Counted from the stretch's first letter, positions 1 through 9,424 are shown. The stretch: DNA of 64,000 bases from Streptomyces sp. CB09001 (GCF_003369795.1 NZ_CP026730.1:4331001-4395000); one strand, 5' to 3'. Notes: generated from the sequence alone by a model not told the origin. A program made the numbers and translations.

Positions 1-342
1 CTCTACGGCGTCCTCGCCCGCCGCAACGCGATCCTGGTCCTGATGTCCGTCGAGCTGATGCTCAACGCCGTCAACCTCAACCTGGTCGCCTTCGACGTCT
101 GGCTCAGCAGGACCGCGGAGGAGACCCTGCACTCCGGCCAGGCCCTGACCCTGTTCACGATCGCCATCGCGGCCGCCGAGATCGGCATAGGCCTGGCGAT
201 CGTCCTCGCCGTCCACCGCAACCGCGGCACCTCGGACATCGACCAGCTCCGTGACACCGCCGAGGGCCACGAGCCGGACGGCCCCGACACCGACACCCCC
301 GCGACCGGGACGGCCGCCGAGAAGGCTGAGGCCACCGCGTGA
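1..342 (+). CDS. nuoK: NADH-quinone oxidoreductase subunit K, 5' end missing
   Basis: Small membrane subunit of the proton-pumping arm of respiratory complex I. The reading frame is open from base 1 and runs to the TGA at 340-342, so roughly the first 15-20 residues lie outside the window. The two conserved membrane glutamates of NuoK are visible, in SVELMLNAVNLNL and in AAAEIGIGLAI. A hydrophilic tail of about 35 residues follows, longer than in E. coli NuoK (100 aa). The stop overlaps the nuoL GTG by 4 bases (GTGA), which indicates translational coupling in the nuo operon. An internal ATG at 43 is in frame but would remove the first helix, so it is not the start. Confidence 0.95.
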   Translation, partial: LYGVLARRNAILVLMSVELMLNAVNLNLVAFDVWLSRTAEETLHSGQALTLFTIAIAAAEIGIGLAIVLAVHRNRGTSDIDQLRDTAEGHEPDGPDTDTPATGTAAEKAEATA

Positions 343-2333
343 CCACGACCACCCTCGCCGTCCTCGTCCCCCTCCTTCCCTTCCTCGGGGCAGCCGCCGT
401 TCTCCTCCTGGGCCGGTCGGCCCCCGGATTCGTCCGTCCCCTCGCCGTCCTGCCGACGCTGGCGGCCCTCGTCCTCGCCGCCCTCGTCGCGGCTCATCAG
501 GGCGGTGGCCGCGCCCTCGATGCCGTCACCGAGCTGACGCCCACCGGTTCGGTCCCCGTCGAACTCGCCCTGCACATCGACGGCTTCGCCGCCCTCGTGG
601 CCGTCCTGGTCGGCACCGTCGCCACCTGCGTGCAGATCTACTCCACGGGTTACCTGCGCGACGACCCGCGCTACGCCTCGTACGCCGCTCTCGTCTCCCT
701 GTTCACCTCCGCCATGTTCCTCGTCGTCTACTCCGGCGACCTGATGGTGCTGCTGGTCGGCTGGGAAGTCATGGGCATCTGCTCGTACTTCCTGGTCGGC
801 CACTACTGGGAGACCCCGGAGGCGCGCGCCGCCTCCCTCAAGGCCTTCCTGGTCACCAAGCTCGGCGACGTCCCTTTCCTGATCGGTCTGCTGGCGCTGG
901 CCACCGAGGCGGGCTCCTTCCGCATCACCAAGATCCTCGGAGCGGTCGCGAGCGGCTCGCTCGACCACCCGACGCTGATCGCGCTGCTGCTCCTGGCCGG
1001 TGTCGCGGGCAAGTCGGCGCAGTTCCCGCTGCACACCTGGCTCCCGGACGCGATGGCGGGCCCGACGCCCGTCTCCGCGTTGATCCACGCCGCGACGATG
1101 GTCGCCGCCGGCGTGTACTTCGTCGCCCGGCTCCTTCCGCTCTTCGAGGCCTCGCGGGCCGCGATGGTCGTCCTCGCCGTCATGGCCGCCGTCACGATGG
1201 TCGGCTCCGCGCTCGCCGCCCTCGCCCAGGACGACATCAAACGTGTCCTGGCCTACTCGACGATCGGACAGCTCGGCTACATGACCGGCGCCCTCGCCAC
1301 CGGCGACCGGGGTGCCGCCGTCTTCCACCTCCTGTCCCACGGCGCCTTCAAGGCGCTCCTGTTCCTCGCCGCCGGGGTGATCATCCACGCCGCCGGAACC
1401 AACTCGCTGGCCGCCATGTCCCGCATGCGGGACCTGCGCGACCGCGTCCCCGACGCCTACTGGACGATGACCGTGGCCCTGCTCGCGCTCGCCGCGATCC
1501 CGCCCTTCAGTGGCTTCTTCTCCAAGGAGTCGGTCCTCGGCGCCGCGGAGCACGTCGCCACCGGTCACACCGCGCACGCGCCCGGCGCCGCGGGCTGGAC
1601 CGTGCTCGTCGCCGGCCTGATCACGGCCCTGCTCACCGCCGCCTACGCGACCCGCCTGTGGCTGCTGGCCTTCCGCGGCCGCGGCGCCGAGGCCCCCGAC
1701 CACGGCAGGCAGCCGCTGGTCATGAACGCCGTGCTCTGGGTGCTCGCCCTCCCCTCACTCGCGCTGGGCGGACTCGCCTTTCGCCTGCTGCCCGACTGGT
1801 TCGACGGCCAGGACCTCACCCCGACCCTCACCACCTCCGTGCTCGGCACGGGTGTGGCCCTGGTCGGCGGCGTCATCACCTACGCCGCCTGGCGGCACAC
1901 CACGGCGCTCGCCGACCGCACGCCGCTGGGTGCCGTCGCGGCCCACCCCGAGGGCGACGCCGGCCTGGTCGAGGCCGAGGCGATCGCCGCCCACCGGGCC
2001 GCCTACGGAGACCTGGCCTCCGCGCCCGACCCGTCGGATCCGGGACGGCTCCTGTTGGGCCCGGTGCACCGGCACGCGGCCGCGGGCTTCCACCTGGACG
2101 CGGTCTACACGACCCTCTTCGTCCGCCCGGTCCAGGCAGGCGCAAGCCTCGTCCGGTTCCTCGACCGCGAGGTCGTCGACACCTACGTACGCGCGGCGGG
2201 CGTCCTGCCCCGCCTGCTCGGGGCCGCCGTACGACGTGCCCAGACCGGCAATGTGCAGACCTATGTGAGCGCGCTGCTCGCCGGCACCGTCGTCCTCGCG
2301 GTCGCCGCCGTCCTCGTCGCCACGGGAGCGTGA
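339..2333 (+). CDS. nuoL: NADH-quinone oxidoreductase subunit L
   Basis: Antiporter-like subunit at the distal end of the complex I membrane arm, 664 aa. The GTG start overlaps nuoK. Proton-path residues are visible: Glu in LVGWEVMGICSYF, Lys in GVAGKSAQFPLHTWLPDA, and His in the following ALIHAATMVAAGVY. A C-terminal extension of about 90 residues ends in a hydrophobic helix, as expected for the lateral helix and last transmembrane segment of NuoL. The hydrophilic stretch at about residues 530-590 (rich in Glu, Ala and Asp) is the linker. It is followed after 6 bp by nuoM in the same operon. Length and motifs are normal for actinobacteria. Confidence 0.97.
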   Translation: MTTTTLAVLVPLLPFLGAAAVLLLGRSAPGFVRPLAVLPTLAALVLAALVAAHQGGGRALDAVTELTPTGSVPVELALHIDGFAALVAVLVGTVATCVQIYSTGYLRDDPRYASYAALVSLFTSAMFLVVYSGDLMVLLVGWEVMGICSYFLVGHYWETPEARAASLKAFLVTKLGDVPFLIGLLALATEAGSFRITKILGAVASGSLDHPTLIALLLLAGVAGKSAQFPLHTWLPDAMAGPTPVSALIHAATMVAAGVYFVARLLPLFEASRAAMVVLAVMAAVTMVGSALAALAQDDIKRVLAYSTIGQLGYMTGALATGDRGAAVFHLLSHGAFKALLFLAAGVIIHAAGTNSLAAMSRMRDLRDRVPDAYWTMTVALLALAAIPPFSGFFSKESVLGAAEHVATGHTAHAPGAAGWTVLVAGLITALLTAAYATRLWLLAFRGRGAEAPDHGRQPLVMNAVLWVLALPSLALGGLAFRLLPDWFDGQDLTPTLTTSVLGTGVALVGGVITYAAWRHTTALADRTPLGAVAAHPEGDAGLVEAEAIAAHRAAYGDLASAPDPSDPGRLLLGPVHRHAAAGFHLDAVYTTLFVRPVQAGASLVRFLDREVVDTYVRAAGVLPRLLGAAVRRAQTGNVQTYVSALLAGTVVLAVAAVLVATGA

Positions 2334-2339
2334 GCAGAC

Positions 2340-3938
2340 GTGATCGATATCAACGAGTCCGTGATGCAGGTCCTTCTCGCGTTCCTCGTCGTCGGCCCGC
2401 TCCTCGGTGCCGTCGCCGCCCTTCTGCCGGCCCCGCCCGGACTGAAGGGGAAGTCACCCGAGCAGGCCGTGCTCCGGCACGGTGTCACCGTCACCGGCGC
2501 CGTCCTCCTCGCGGCGATCGTCCTCGTGCTCGGCTTCGACCACGACCATCCGTCGAAGATGCAGGCCAGCACGGACATCAGCTGGATCCCCGCACTCGAC
2601 GTACGCATCCACCTGGGCATCGACGGCATCTCCCTCCCCCTGCTGGTCCTGACCGCGCTGCTGACCTTCCTCTGCGCGCTCTACTCCTACTTCAAGCAGC
2701 GACACGAGCGGCCGACGCCGCGGGCCTCAGGCCCGAGCCCGAAGGCGTTCGTCGCCCTGCTGCTCGTTCTCGAGTCCGGGACCCTCGCGGCCTTCGCCGT
2801 CCTCGACCTGATCCTCTTCTTCCTCGCCTTCGAGATGGTCCTCATCCCGATGTACTTCCTCATCTCCCGCTGGGGCGGCGAGGGACGGGCCGGGGCCGCC
2901 TGGAAATTCATCCTCTTCACGCTCCTCGGCTCCGTCGTCATGCTGCTCGGCCTGCTCCTGATCGGAATCACGGCGGGCACATTCGACATGGTGGCACTCG
3001 CCACTGACAACGGCCGTTCGCTGACCACATCCGTGCAGGTCATCGCCGTTCTGGCGATCGGGATCGGGCTCGCGGTGAAGACCCCGATGTGGCCGCTGCA
3101 CAGCTGGCTGCCCGACGCCCACACCGCCGCGCCGACCGTCGGCTCGGTCCTGCTGGCCGGCGTCCTGCTGAAGATGGGCACGTACGGGTTCATCCGCATC
3201 CTGCTCCCGGTCGCACCGGACGGCTTCCGCACCTTCGCGCCCTACCTCGCCGCCTTCGCCGTCGTCGGCATCATCTACGGCTCCCTGGCCTGCCTGGCCC
3301 TCGCCAGAAGAGGCGCGAAGGGCGACCTCAAGCGCCTCATCGCCTACTCCTCCGTCGGCCACATGGGCTTCGTCCTGCTCGGCGTCGCGACCATGACCCC
3401 GACCGGCGTCAACGGAGCCCTCTTCGCGAACATCGCCCACGGCCTGATCACCGGCCTGCTCTTCTTCGTGGTCGGCGCGCTCAAGGACCGCACCGGAACG
3501 ACCGACCTCGACACCCTCGCCGAGGAGTCCGGTCACGCCCTGTACGGCAAGGCACCGCGCCTCGGCGGACTGCTCGCCTTCGCCGCGGTCGCCTCGCTCG
3601 GTCTGCCGGGCCTGGCCGGGTTCTGGGGCGAGATGCTGGCCCTGTTCGGCGCCTTCGACCCGCACGACGACCTCAGCCGCCCCGCCTTCCTCACCTTCAT
3701 GGCGATCGCCGCCTTCGGCACCCTGCTGACCGCCGCGTACATGCTGATCGTGGTCCGCCGCGTCTGCATGGGCGCCGTACCCCGGGACACCCCCCGCCTC
3801 GCCGACGTGCGCACCTACGAGTTCGCCGCCTGGACGCCGCTCGTCGCCCTCACCGTCGTCGCCGGACTGTGGCCCAGGACCCTCCTCGGGCTGACCGACC
3901 CGGCCGTGCAGCAGCTCCTCTCAGGAGGCACCCGATGA
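2340..3938 (+). CDS. nuoM: NADH-quinone oxidoreductase subunit M
   Basis: Second antiporter-like subunit of complex I, 532 aa, polytopic. The GTG start lies 6 bp after the nuoL stop. The conserved Glu in LAFEMVLIPMYFLISRWGG and the Lys in LAVKTPMWPLHSWLPDAH mark the proton channel, and the usual LKRLIAYSSVGHMGF motif is present. The N-terminal 25 residues form the first helix. The stop overlaps the nuoN start (ATGA at 3935-3938), so translation is probably coupled. It should be co-expressed with nuoK, nuoL and nuoN as the last genes of the 14-gene nuo operon. Confidence 0.97.
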   Translation: MIDINESVMQVLLAFLVVGPLLGAVAALLPAPPGLKGKSPEQAVLRHGVTVTGAVLLAAIVLVLGFDHDHPSKMQASTDISWIPALDVRIHLGIDGISLPLLVLTALLTFLCALYSYFKQRHERPTPRASGPSPKAFVALLLVLESGTLAAFAVLDLILFFLAFEMVLIPMYFLISRWGGEGRAGAAWKFILFTLLGSVVMLLGLLLIGITAGTFDMVALATDNGRSLTTSVQVIAVLAIGIGLAVKTPMWPLHSWLPDAHTAAPTVGSVLLAGVLLKMGTYGFIRILLPVAPDGFRTFAPYLAAFAVVGIIYGSLACLALARRGAKGDLKRLIAYSSVGHMGFVLLGVATMTPTGVNGALFANIAHGLITGLLFFVVGALKDRTGTTDLDTLAEESGHALYGKAPRLGGLLAFAAVASLGLPGLAGFWGEMLALFGAFDPHDDLSRPAFLTFMAIAAFGTLLTAAYMLIVVRRVCMGAVPRDTPRLADVRTYEFAAWTPLVALTVVAGLWPRTLLGLTDPAVQQLLSGGTR

Positions 3939-5485
3939 GCTCCTCGGCCCAGCCCCTCGCCGAGGCGGCCCTGGCGCAGCCCCCGGCCCAGAACCTCGTC
4001 CAGTCCGTCGACTGGCTCGCCATCGCACCGCCCACCATCACGGCGGTCGTGGGACTCGCCGTCCTCGTCACCGACCTGTTCGTCAAGGACGCCCGCAAAG
4101 GCCTGCTCGGCTGGATCTCGGTCGCCGGACTCGCCGCCTCCGCCCTCATGCTGCTGCCGCTCGTCAACGACGACCGCTCGACGTTCTGCCTGACCGGCGA
4201 GCCCGGCGCCTGCAGCTACACCGCGGACACCTTCACCCTCGCCATCCAGTTCCTGGTCCTGGGCGGCGCCCTGCTGACCGCGCTCCTGTCCGTCACCGCG
4301 GTGAAGGACGCCGACCGGAGGCTGCCCGAGGGCGAGTTCTGGTTCCTGCTGCTGTCCTCCGCGGCGGGCGCCGCCCTCCTGCCCGCCTCCCGCGACCTCG
4401 CGACCCTGATCGTCGCCCTGGAGGTCGCCTCGCTGCCCGCCTTCGCCCTCGTCGGCCTCCGACAGGGCGACCGCAAGTCCTCCGAAGCGGCCCTGAAGTT
4501 CTTCCTGTCCTCGGTCACCGCGACCGCTGTCAGCCTCATGGGCATCAGCTTCGTCTACGCCACCACCGGCACCCTCTACCTCACCCAGGTGGCCGACCGC
4601 ATCCAGAACGTCGACGGGCAGTTCACCACTCTCGCCCAGACCGGCGTCGTCCTCACCCTCGTCGGTTTCGCCTTCAAGACGGCCGCCGTCCCCTTCCACT
4701 TCTGGGTGCCCGACACCTATGTCGGCGCCCCCCTGCCGATCGCGGCCTACCTGTCCGTGATCGGCAAGGCGGTCGGCTTCTCCGGCCTCATCCTGGTCAC
4801 GGTCGTCGCCCTGCCGTCCTACGCCGACGTCTGGGGCCCCGCCCTCGCGGCACTCGCCGCACTCACCATGACGGTCGGCAACGTCGGCGCCCTCCGGCAG
4901 CAGGCCACGCGCGCGTACAGCGCGGTACGCCTGCTCGCCTGGTCGTCCGTCGGCCAGGCCGGCTACCTCCTGGTGCCGATCGCCGCCGCCGCGTACTCCG
5001 ACGACCCCGAACACTCCGTCGGCTCCACCGTCGCCTACGCCCTCATGTACGCCGCGGTGAACCTGGGCGCCTTCGCGGTGGCCGCGCTCGTCGGCCGCAC
5101 GAAAGCCCGGAACCGCGTGGCGGACTACCGCGGCCTGTACGCGTCCAACCCCCTCACCGCGCTGCTTCTGGCCTTCTTCCTGCTCTGCCTCGCCGGACTG
5201 CCGCCCGGCATCATCGGCCTCTTCGCCAAGGTCACGGTCTTCTCCGCGGCCGTCGACGCCGGACTCGGCTGGCTGGCCGTCGTCATGGCCGTCAACGTCG
5301 TGATCGCGCTCTTCTACTACCTTCAGTGGACCGCGCTGCTGTTCCGCGCCCCCGAGGACGCGACCGCCGGTCACCGCGCCCCCGCCCCCCTCACGGCCGC
5401 GATCACCGTGACGGCGGTCCTCGCCGTCGCCCTCTCCGGAGTACCCCAGCTGATCCTGCGCTTCGCCGACAGCGGGCTCTTCTGA
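3935..5485 (+). CDS. nuoN: NADH-quinone oxidoreductase subunit N
   Basis: Third antiporter-like subunit of complex I, 516 aa. The ATG at 3935 was chosen because AGGAGG lies 8 bases upstream, it overlaps the nuoM stop by 4 bases, and the 35 residues after it lead directly into the first transmembrane helix; the frame is open further upstream but only antisense-like to nuoM. The key Glu is in VALEVASLPAFALVG and the key Lys in FAFKTAAVPFHFWVPD. This is the last gene of the nuo operon here. No strong terminator hairpin is apparent in the 220 bp before htpX. Confidence 0.97.
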   Translation: MSSSAQPLAEAALAQPPAQNLVQSVDWLAIAPPTITAVVGLAVLVTDLFVKDARKGLLGWISVAGLAASALMLLPLVNDDRSTFCLTGEPGACSYTADTFTLAIQFLVLGGALLTALLSVTAVKDADRRLPEGEFWFLLLSSAAGAALLPASRDLATLIVALEVASLPAFALVGLRQGDRKSSEAALKFFLSSVTATAVSLMGISFVYATTGTLYLTQVADRIQNVDGQFTTLAQTGVVLTLVGFAFKTAAVPFHFWVPDTYVGAPLPIAAYLSVIGKAVGFSGLILVTVVALPSYADVWGPALAALAALTMTVGNVGALRQQATRAYSAVRLLAWSSVGQAGYLLVPIAAAAYSDDPEHSVGSTVAYALMYAAVNLGAFAVAALVGRTKARNRVADYRGLYASNPLTALLLAFFLLCLAGLPPGIIGLFAKVTVFSAAVDAGLGWLAVVMAVNVVIALFYYLQWTALLFRAPEDATAGHRAPAPLTAAITVTAVLAVALSGVPQLILRFADSGLF

Positions 5486-5708
5486 ACGCAGCCGCGCGTG
5501 CCGCCCACCGCGGCCGTCACCCGTACGGACCACACGCCCCGCGCCGGGCGCCGGGGAACTGGTGGCCCTCGCCTGGCGTTGACCAGTACGGAAGGGTCCA
5601 CTGGACGTGTCACCACGACACCGGTGGCACCGGAGACCAGGAAGCAGCCACAGCGAGCGAGACCAGCAAGCAAAGGGTTCCCCTGCTGCACGACTTGGAG
5701 GGCGTACC

Positions 5709-6572
5709 GTGCACCGCCGGCACAACGGGCTCAGGACCGCAGTACTCCTCGGGGGACTGTCCGCGCTCATCATCGTCATCGGCAGCTTCTTCGGCCGAGC
5801 GGGGCTCGTCGTCGCCGTCCTCGTCGCCCTGGGCACCAACGCGTACGCGTACTGGAACAGCGACAAGCTCGCCCTGCGCGCGATGCGCGCGCGCCCGGTC
5901 AGCGAGTTCGAGGCCCCGGCGCTGTACCGCATGGTCCGCGAGCTCTCCACCCAGGCCCGGCAGCCGATGCCCCGCCTGTACATCTCGCCGACGGACGCCC
6001 CGAACGCCTTCGCGACCGGCCGCAACCCGCGCAACGCGGCCGTGTGCTGCACCGAGGGCATCATGCGCCTGCTGGACGAGCGCGAACTGCGCGGCGTCAT
6101 CGGGCACGAACTGAGCCATGTCTACAACCGCGACATCCTGATCTCCTCCGTCGCCGGCGCCCTCGCCTCGGTGATCATGTTCCTGGTCAACTTCGCCTGG
6201 CTGATCCCCGTAGGACGGTCCAACGACGATGACGGACCCGGTCTGCTGGGCATGCTCCTCATCATGCTGCTCGGACCGCTCGCCGCCACCGTCATCCAAC
6301 TGGCGATCAGCCGCTCCCGGGAGTACGAGGCCGACGCCTCCGGCGCCCAGCTGACCGGCGACCCGATCGCCCTGGCCGGCGCCCTGCGGAAACTGGAACT
6401 CGGCACCAAGCAGCTTCCGCTGCCCCCGGAGCCCCGGCTCGAGACCGCCAGCCACATGATGATCGCCAATCCCTTCCGCCCGGGGCAGGGGCTCTCGAAG
6501 ATGTTCTCCACCCATCCGCCCATGGCGGAGCGAATCGCCCGACTCGAAAAGATGGCAGGTCGTCAGCAGTGA
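5709..6572 (+). CDS. htpX: Membrane zinc metalloprotease HtpX
   Basis: M48-family integral-membrane protease that degrades misfolded membrane proteins. It is 287 aa from a GTG at 5709, chosen for the GGAGG seven bases upstream and because it matches the usual HtpX length. Two N-terminal hydrophobic helices (about residues 10-46) precede the zinc site HELSH (His133, Glu134, His137). Two further helices follow, then SREYEADASGA, whose Glu near 205 is the third ligand. The C-terminal FSTHPPMAERIARLE motif is typical. The next gene begins inside its stop codon, so a YccF-domain membrane protein is co-translated with it. Confidence 0.95.
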   Translation: MHRRHNGLRTAVLLGGLSALIIVIGSFFGRAGLVVAVLVALGTNAYAYWNSDKLALRAMRARPVSEFEAPALYRMVRELSTQARQPMPRLYISPTDAPNAFATGRNPRNAAVCCTEGIMRLLDERELRGVIGHELSHVYNRDILISSVAGALASVIMFLVNFAWLIPVGRSNDDDGPGLLGMLLIMLLGPLAATVIQLAISRSREYEADASGAQLTGDPIALAGALRKLELGTKQLPLPPEPRLETASHMMIANPFRPGQGLSKMFSTHPPMAERIARLEKMAGRQQ

Positions 6573-6985
6573 AGACCATCCTCAACGTCATTTGGCTCGT
6601 GCTCAGCGGCTTCTGGCTGTTCCTCGGCTACCTGCTCGCGGGCGCGCTCCTCTGCATCACGATCATCGGCATCCCCTTCGGCATAGCGGCCTTCCGCATC
6701 GGCGTCTACGCCCTGTGGCCCTTCGGATACACGACGGTCGAGCGGCGCGGCGCCGGAGCACCCTCCTGCATCGGGAACGTGCTGTGGCTCGTCCTCGCCG
6801 GCTGGTGGCTGGCCCTCGGCCACATCGTCACCGGCATCGCGCTGTGCGTCACGATCATCGGCATCCCGCTCGGCGTCGCCAACTTCAAGCTGATCCCCGT
6901 CTCACTGCTCCCGCTGGGGCGCGAGATCGTGCGCACGGACCAGCCGTTCACCGCCGCGGCAACGACGCAGCGGACCGGTTGGTAG
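6569..6985 (+). CDS. YccF-domain inner membrane protein
   Basis: Small polytopic membrane protein of 138 aa made of two YccF domains. The motif pair WLVLSGFWLFLGYLLAGALL / CITIIGIPFGIAAFR recurs as WLVLAGWWLALGHIVTGIAL / CVTIIGIPLGVANFK about 68 residues later, so the protein is an internal duplication. The function of YccF proteins is not established. The GTG start overlaps the htpX stop (GTGA), which suggests a membrane-quality or stress context. About 20 non-conserved residues follow the second domain. Confidence 0.85.
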   Translation: MKTILNVIWLVLSGFWLFLGYLLAGALLCITIIGIPFGIAAFRIGVYALWPFGYTTVERRGAGAPSCIGNVLWLVLAGWWLALGHIVTGIALCVTIIGIPLGVANFKLIPVSLLPLGREIVRTDQPFTAAATTQRTGW

Positions 6986-7015
6986 GGGGCCGTTCGCGGA
7001 CCCTCGCGGCCCTCG

Positions 7016-7042
7016 TTGTCCACAGCTTCCGGGTTGTCCACA
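7016..7042. promoter_or_regulatory. Two exact DnaA-box-like sites
   Basis: TTGTCCACA occurs twice in direct orientation, at 7016-7024 and 7034-7042, with starts 18 bp apart, in the 97-bp gap between the YccF gene and the SMI1-like gene. This 9-mer is the preferred DnaA box form reported for Streptomyces oriC. The site is far from any dnaA or dnaN gene, so it is not oriC. It could be a DnaA-controlled promoter element or a titration site. The sequence match is direct; the function is inferred. Confidence 0.5.
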
Positions 7043-7082
7043 GGCCCGCCCGGATGTCAGTGGCGGTCTGCATCATGAATCC

Positions 7083-7676
7083 ATGACCGAGAGCGAGCAG
7101 TTGCTGGAACGGGTGGCCGCCAAGGCGCGGAGCACCCGACCGTGGGGCTGGGGTTCCCTGCCCGCGCCCGTGGACGGGGAGGCGCCGGGCCGCGCCGAGG
7201 CCGCCCTGGGCTTTCCTCTCCCCGTACTGCTCGCCGAGCTGTACCTGCGCATAGGAGACGGCGGATTCGGCCCGGAGTACGGCCTGTTGCCGCTGCTCGA
7301 CAACGCGCCCTCGGGCGAGCCCGCCGCCGTGGCCCAGTACCTGGCCAACCGGGACGGCGGTGCCAAGGACCCCGACTGGCCCTGGCCCGAGGGCGTCCTG
7401 CCCATATCCCACTGGGGTTGCGCGATGTACGCGTGCGTCGACTGCCGCTCCCCCGAGGCCACCGTCCTCCTCTTCGAGCCCAACGCGGGCGACGCCGACC
7501 ATGCCTGGTACGTCGACGCGCCGAGCCTCGTCGACTGGTTGGACACGTGGATCGAGGGCACGGGCTGGTACGAGGAGGGCCACGAGGGCCCGGAACCGAC
7601 CCCGTGGGCCGCTCTCCCCCTGCGCACCGGAAGACGGCCCGCCCCGACCGGCACGTCGCCCGCACAGGCGTCCTGA
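7083..7676 (+). CDS. SMI1/KNR4 (SUKH) family protein
   Basis: Cytoplasmic protein of 197 aa. Features of the SUKH fold are visible: an N-terminal amphipathic helix (ESEQLLERVAAKA), AEAALGFPLPVLLAELYLRIGDGGFGPEYGLLPL near residues 38-68, and a C-terminal SLVDWLDTWIEG helix. Such proteins act as immunity proteins to contact toxins or as regulators of unknown role. No toxin gene is next to it, so an orphan or housekeeping role is equally possible. The last 30 residues are low-complexity. The ATG start lies 40 bp downstream of two DnaA-box-like sites. Confidence 0.75.
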   Translation: MTESEQLLERVAAKARSTRPWGWGSLPAPVDGEAPGRAEAALGFPLPVLLAELYLRIGDGGFGPEYGLLPLLDNAPSGEPAAVAQYLANRDGGAKDPDWPWPEGVLPISHWGCAMYACVDCRSPEATVLLFEPNAGDADHAWYVDAPSLVDWLDTWIEGTGWYEEGHEGPEPTPWAALPLRTGRRPAPTGTSPAQAS

Positions 7677-7755
7677 GGCAGACCGGCCGAGCCCCTCCCG
7701 TCGGGACCTGCCTGGAGGCACCGACGCGCAGCCACCGGGACACCCCGGCCGCCCT

Positions 7756-9000
7756 TCACCGCGGGACCTGCTGCCCCCGCACCCCGTACGCCACCACACC
7801 CACCGCCAGCACCCCCACACCCACGACGACCGACAACGCCGGAAGCGAGAAAGCGAGCACCACGCACCCGATCAGCCCCAGCGCCGGTACGACCCGCGAC
7901 AGCCTCGACGGGTCGAGCGTCCAGGCCGACGCGTTGGCCACCGCGTAGTACGCCAGCACACCGAAGGAGGAGAAGCCGATCGCCCCACGCACGTCCACCG
8001 TCGCCGCCAGGACCGCGACCACCGCGCCCACGGCCAGCTCCGCCCGGTGCGGCACCTGGAATCGCGGGTGCACCGCGGCCAGCGCCTGGGGCAGATGACG
8101 GTCCCGGGCCATGGCCAGCGTCGTCCGGGAAACACCCAGGATCAGCGCCAGCAGCGAGCCCAGCGCGGCCACGGCGGCGCCGGCCCGCACGAGGGGCACC
8201 AGCCCCGGCAGGCCGGCCGCCCGTACCGCGTCGGCCAGGGGTGCCGTCGCCTGCCCCAGACCGGCCGGGCCCAGCACGGAAAGGACAGCCACCGCGACAC
8301 ACGCGTACACCGCCAGGGTGAGGCCCAGCGCCAGGGGGATCGCGCGCGGAATGGTGCGCCGCGGGTCCCGCACCTCCTCACCGAGGGTCGCGATGCGCGC
8401 GTAGCCCGCGAACGCGAAGAACAGCAGGCCGGCCGCCTGCAGGACTCCGCCCGCTCCGCCCGACAAGCCGATGTCCAGCCGTCCCGCGTCGGACCGCCCG
8501 GACCCGAGACACACCACCACCACGGAAGCGAGGACAGCGAGGACCACCGCCACGATCACCCGCGTCAGCCAGGCGGACTTCTGGATCCCGCCGTAGTTCA
8601 CCGCGGTCAGCGCCACCACGGCGCCGACCGCCACGGTGTGCGCCTGCTCCGGCCAGACGTACGCGCCCACAGTGAGCGCCATGGCAGCACAGGAGGCCGT
8701 CTTCCCGACGATGAAGGACCAGCCCGCGAGATAGCCCCAGAACTCCCCGAGCCGTTCACGCCCGTAGACGTAGGTGCCGCCCGAGGCCGGATACCGGGCG
8801 GCCAGCCGCGCCGAAGACGTGGCATTGCAGTAGGCGACGACGGCTGCCGCGGCGAGGGCGAGGAGCAGACCGGAGCCGGCGGCGTGGGCCGCCGGTGCCA
8901 GAGCGGCGAAGATCCCGGCGCCGATCATGGAACCGAGCCCCACGACGACGGCGTCGCCCAGGCCGAGGGTGCGACGAAGCTCCGAACCCGCAGGTGTCAT
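7756..9000 (-). CDS. APC-superfamily amino acid permease
   Basis: Polytopic transporter of 414 aa with about 12 hydrophobic segments. The N-terminal TLGLGDAVVVGLGSMIGAGIF is the APC signature (substrate-binding unwound helix 1), and ARYPASGGTYVYGRERLGE is the typical helix 2-3 loop. It is expected to import or exchange an amino acid or amine; the substrate cannot be read. The ATG at 9000 was chosen over an upstream TTG at 9060 because the helix 1 motif begins 12 residues after it. It is a single gene, divergent from the GlsB-like gene at 9140. Confidence 0.9.
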   Translation of the reverse strand: MTPAGSELRRTLGLGDAVVVGLGSMIGAGIFAALAPAAHAAGSGLLLALAAAAVVAYCNATSSARLAARYPASGGTYVYGRERLGEFWGYLAGWSFIVGKTASCAAMALTVGAYVWPEQAHTVAVGAVVALTAVNYGGIQKSAWLTRVIVAVVLAVLASVVVVCLGSGRSDAGRLDIGLSGGAGGVLQAAGLLFFAFAGYARIATLGEEVRDPRRTIPRAIPLALGLTLAVYACVAVAVLSVLGPAGLGQATAPLADAVRAAGLPGLVPLVRAGAAVAALGSLLALILGVSRTTLAMARDRHLPQALAAVHPRFQVPHRAELAVGAVVAVLAATVDVRGAIGFSSFGVLAYYAVANASAWTLDPSRLSRVVPALGLIGCVVLAFSLPALSVVVGVGVLAVGVVAYGVRGQQVPR

Positions 9001-9139
9001 GGGCCGCACCCTACTGATCAGCGCAACCACCCGGCGCGGTCGGAACGTCCTCTCCACCAAGAGGACATGAACACCGCGGAGGAACGGGCCCGCAGCACTG
9101 GCACAGTGTGGGCACAGAAAGAAAGGGCAGGGTCACGGC

Positions 9140-9406
9140 ATGACCGTCATCAGCTGGATCATTCTCGGACTGTTGGCCGGAGCCATCGCCAAGTTCCTGC
9201 TTCCGGGCCGCGACCCCGGAGGGCTCATCGGCACCACCCTCATCGGCATCGCGGGCGCTTCCCTCGGCGGCTGGATATCGGCCCGCTGGCTGGACCACCC
9301 GATCAGCAAGGACTTCTACGACGGCGCCACCTGGGCTGCGGCGATCGGCGGTTCGCTGGTGCTCCTGGTCGCCTACCGGCTCCTGTTCGGCAACTCGCGC
9401 GACTGA
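9140..9406 (+). CDS. GlsB/YeaQ/YmgE family membrane protein
   Basis: 88-aa protein with three hydrophobic helices and the family pattern WIILGLLAGAIAKFLLPGRD, GLIGTTLIGIAGASLGGW and a C-terminal AAIGGSLVLLVAYRL. These transglycosylase-associated stress proteins occur widely and their biochemical role is unknown. AAAGAAAGGGCAGGG upstream supplies a ribosome site. A perfect 18-bp hairpin follows the stop. Confidence 0.9.
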   Translation: MTVISWIILGLLAGAIAKFLLPGRDPGGLIGTTLIGIAGASLGGWISARWLDHPISKDFYDGATWAAAIGGSLVLLVAYRLLFGNSRD

Positions 9407-9424
9407 ACGCGCGCGGACCGCAGC

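Noticed and set aside
3..1703. Long antisense open frame over nuoL (566 codons, minus strand)
   Set aside because: Gly/Glu/Arg-rich translation without motifs, fully antisense to a certain gene; a known effect of high GC codon use.
5498..6232. Overlapping frames upstream of and across htpX
   Set aside because: Low-complexity translations without motifs; the htpX frame with GGAGG and the HELSH site is the real gene.
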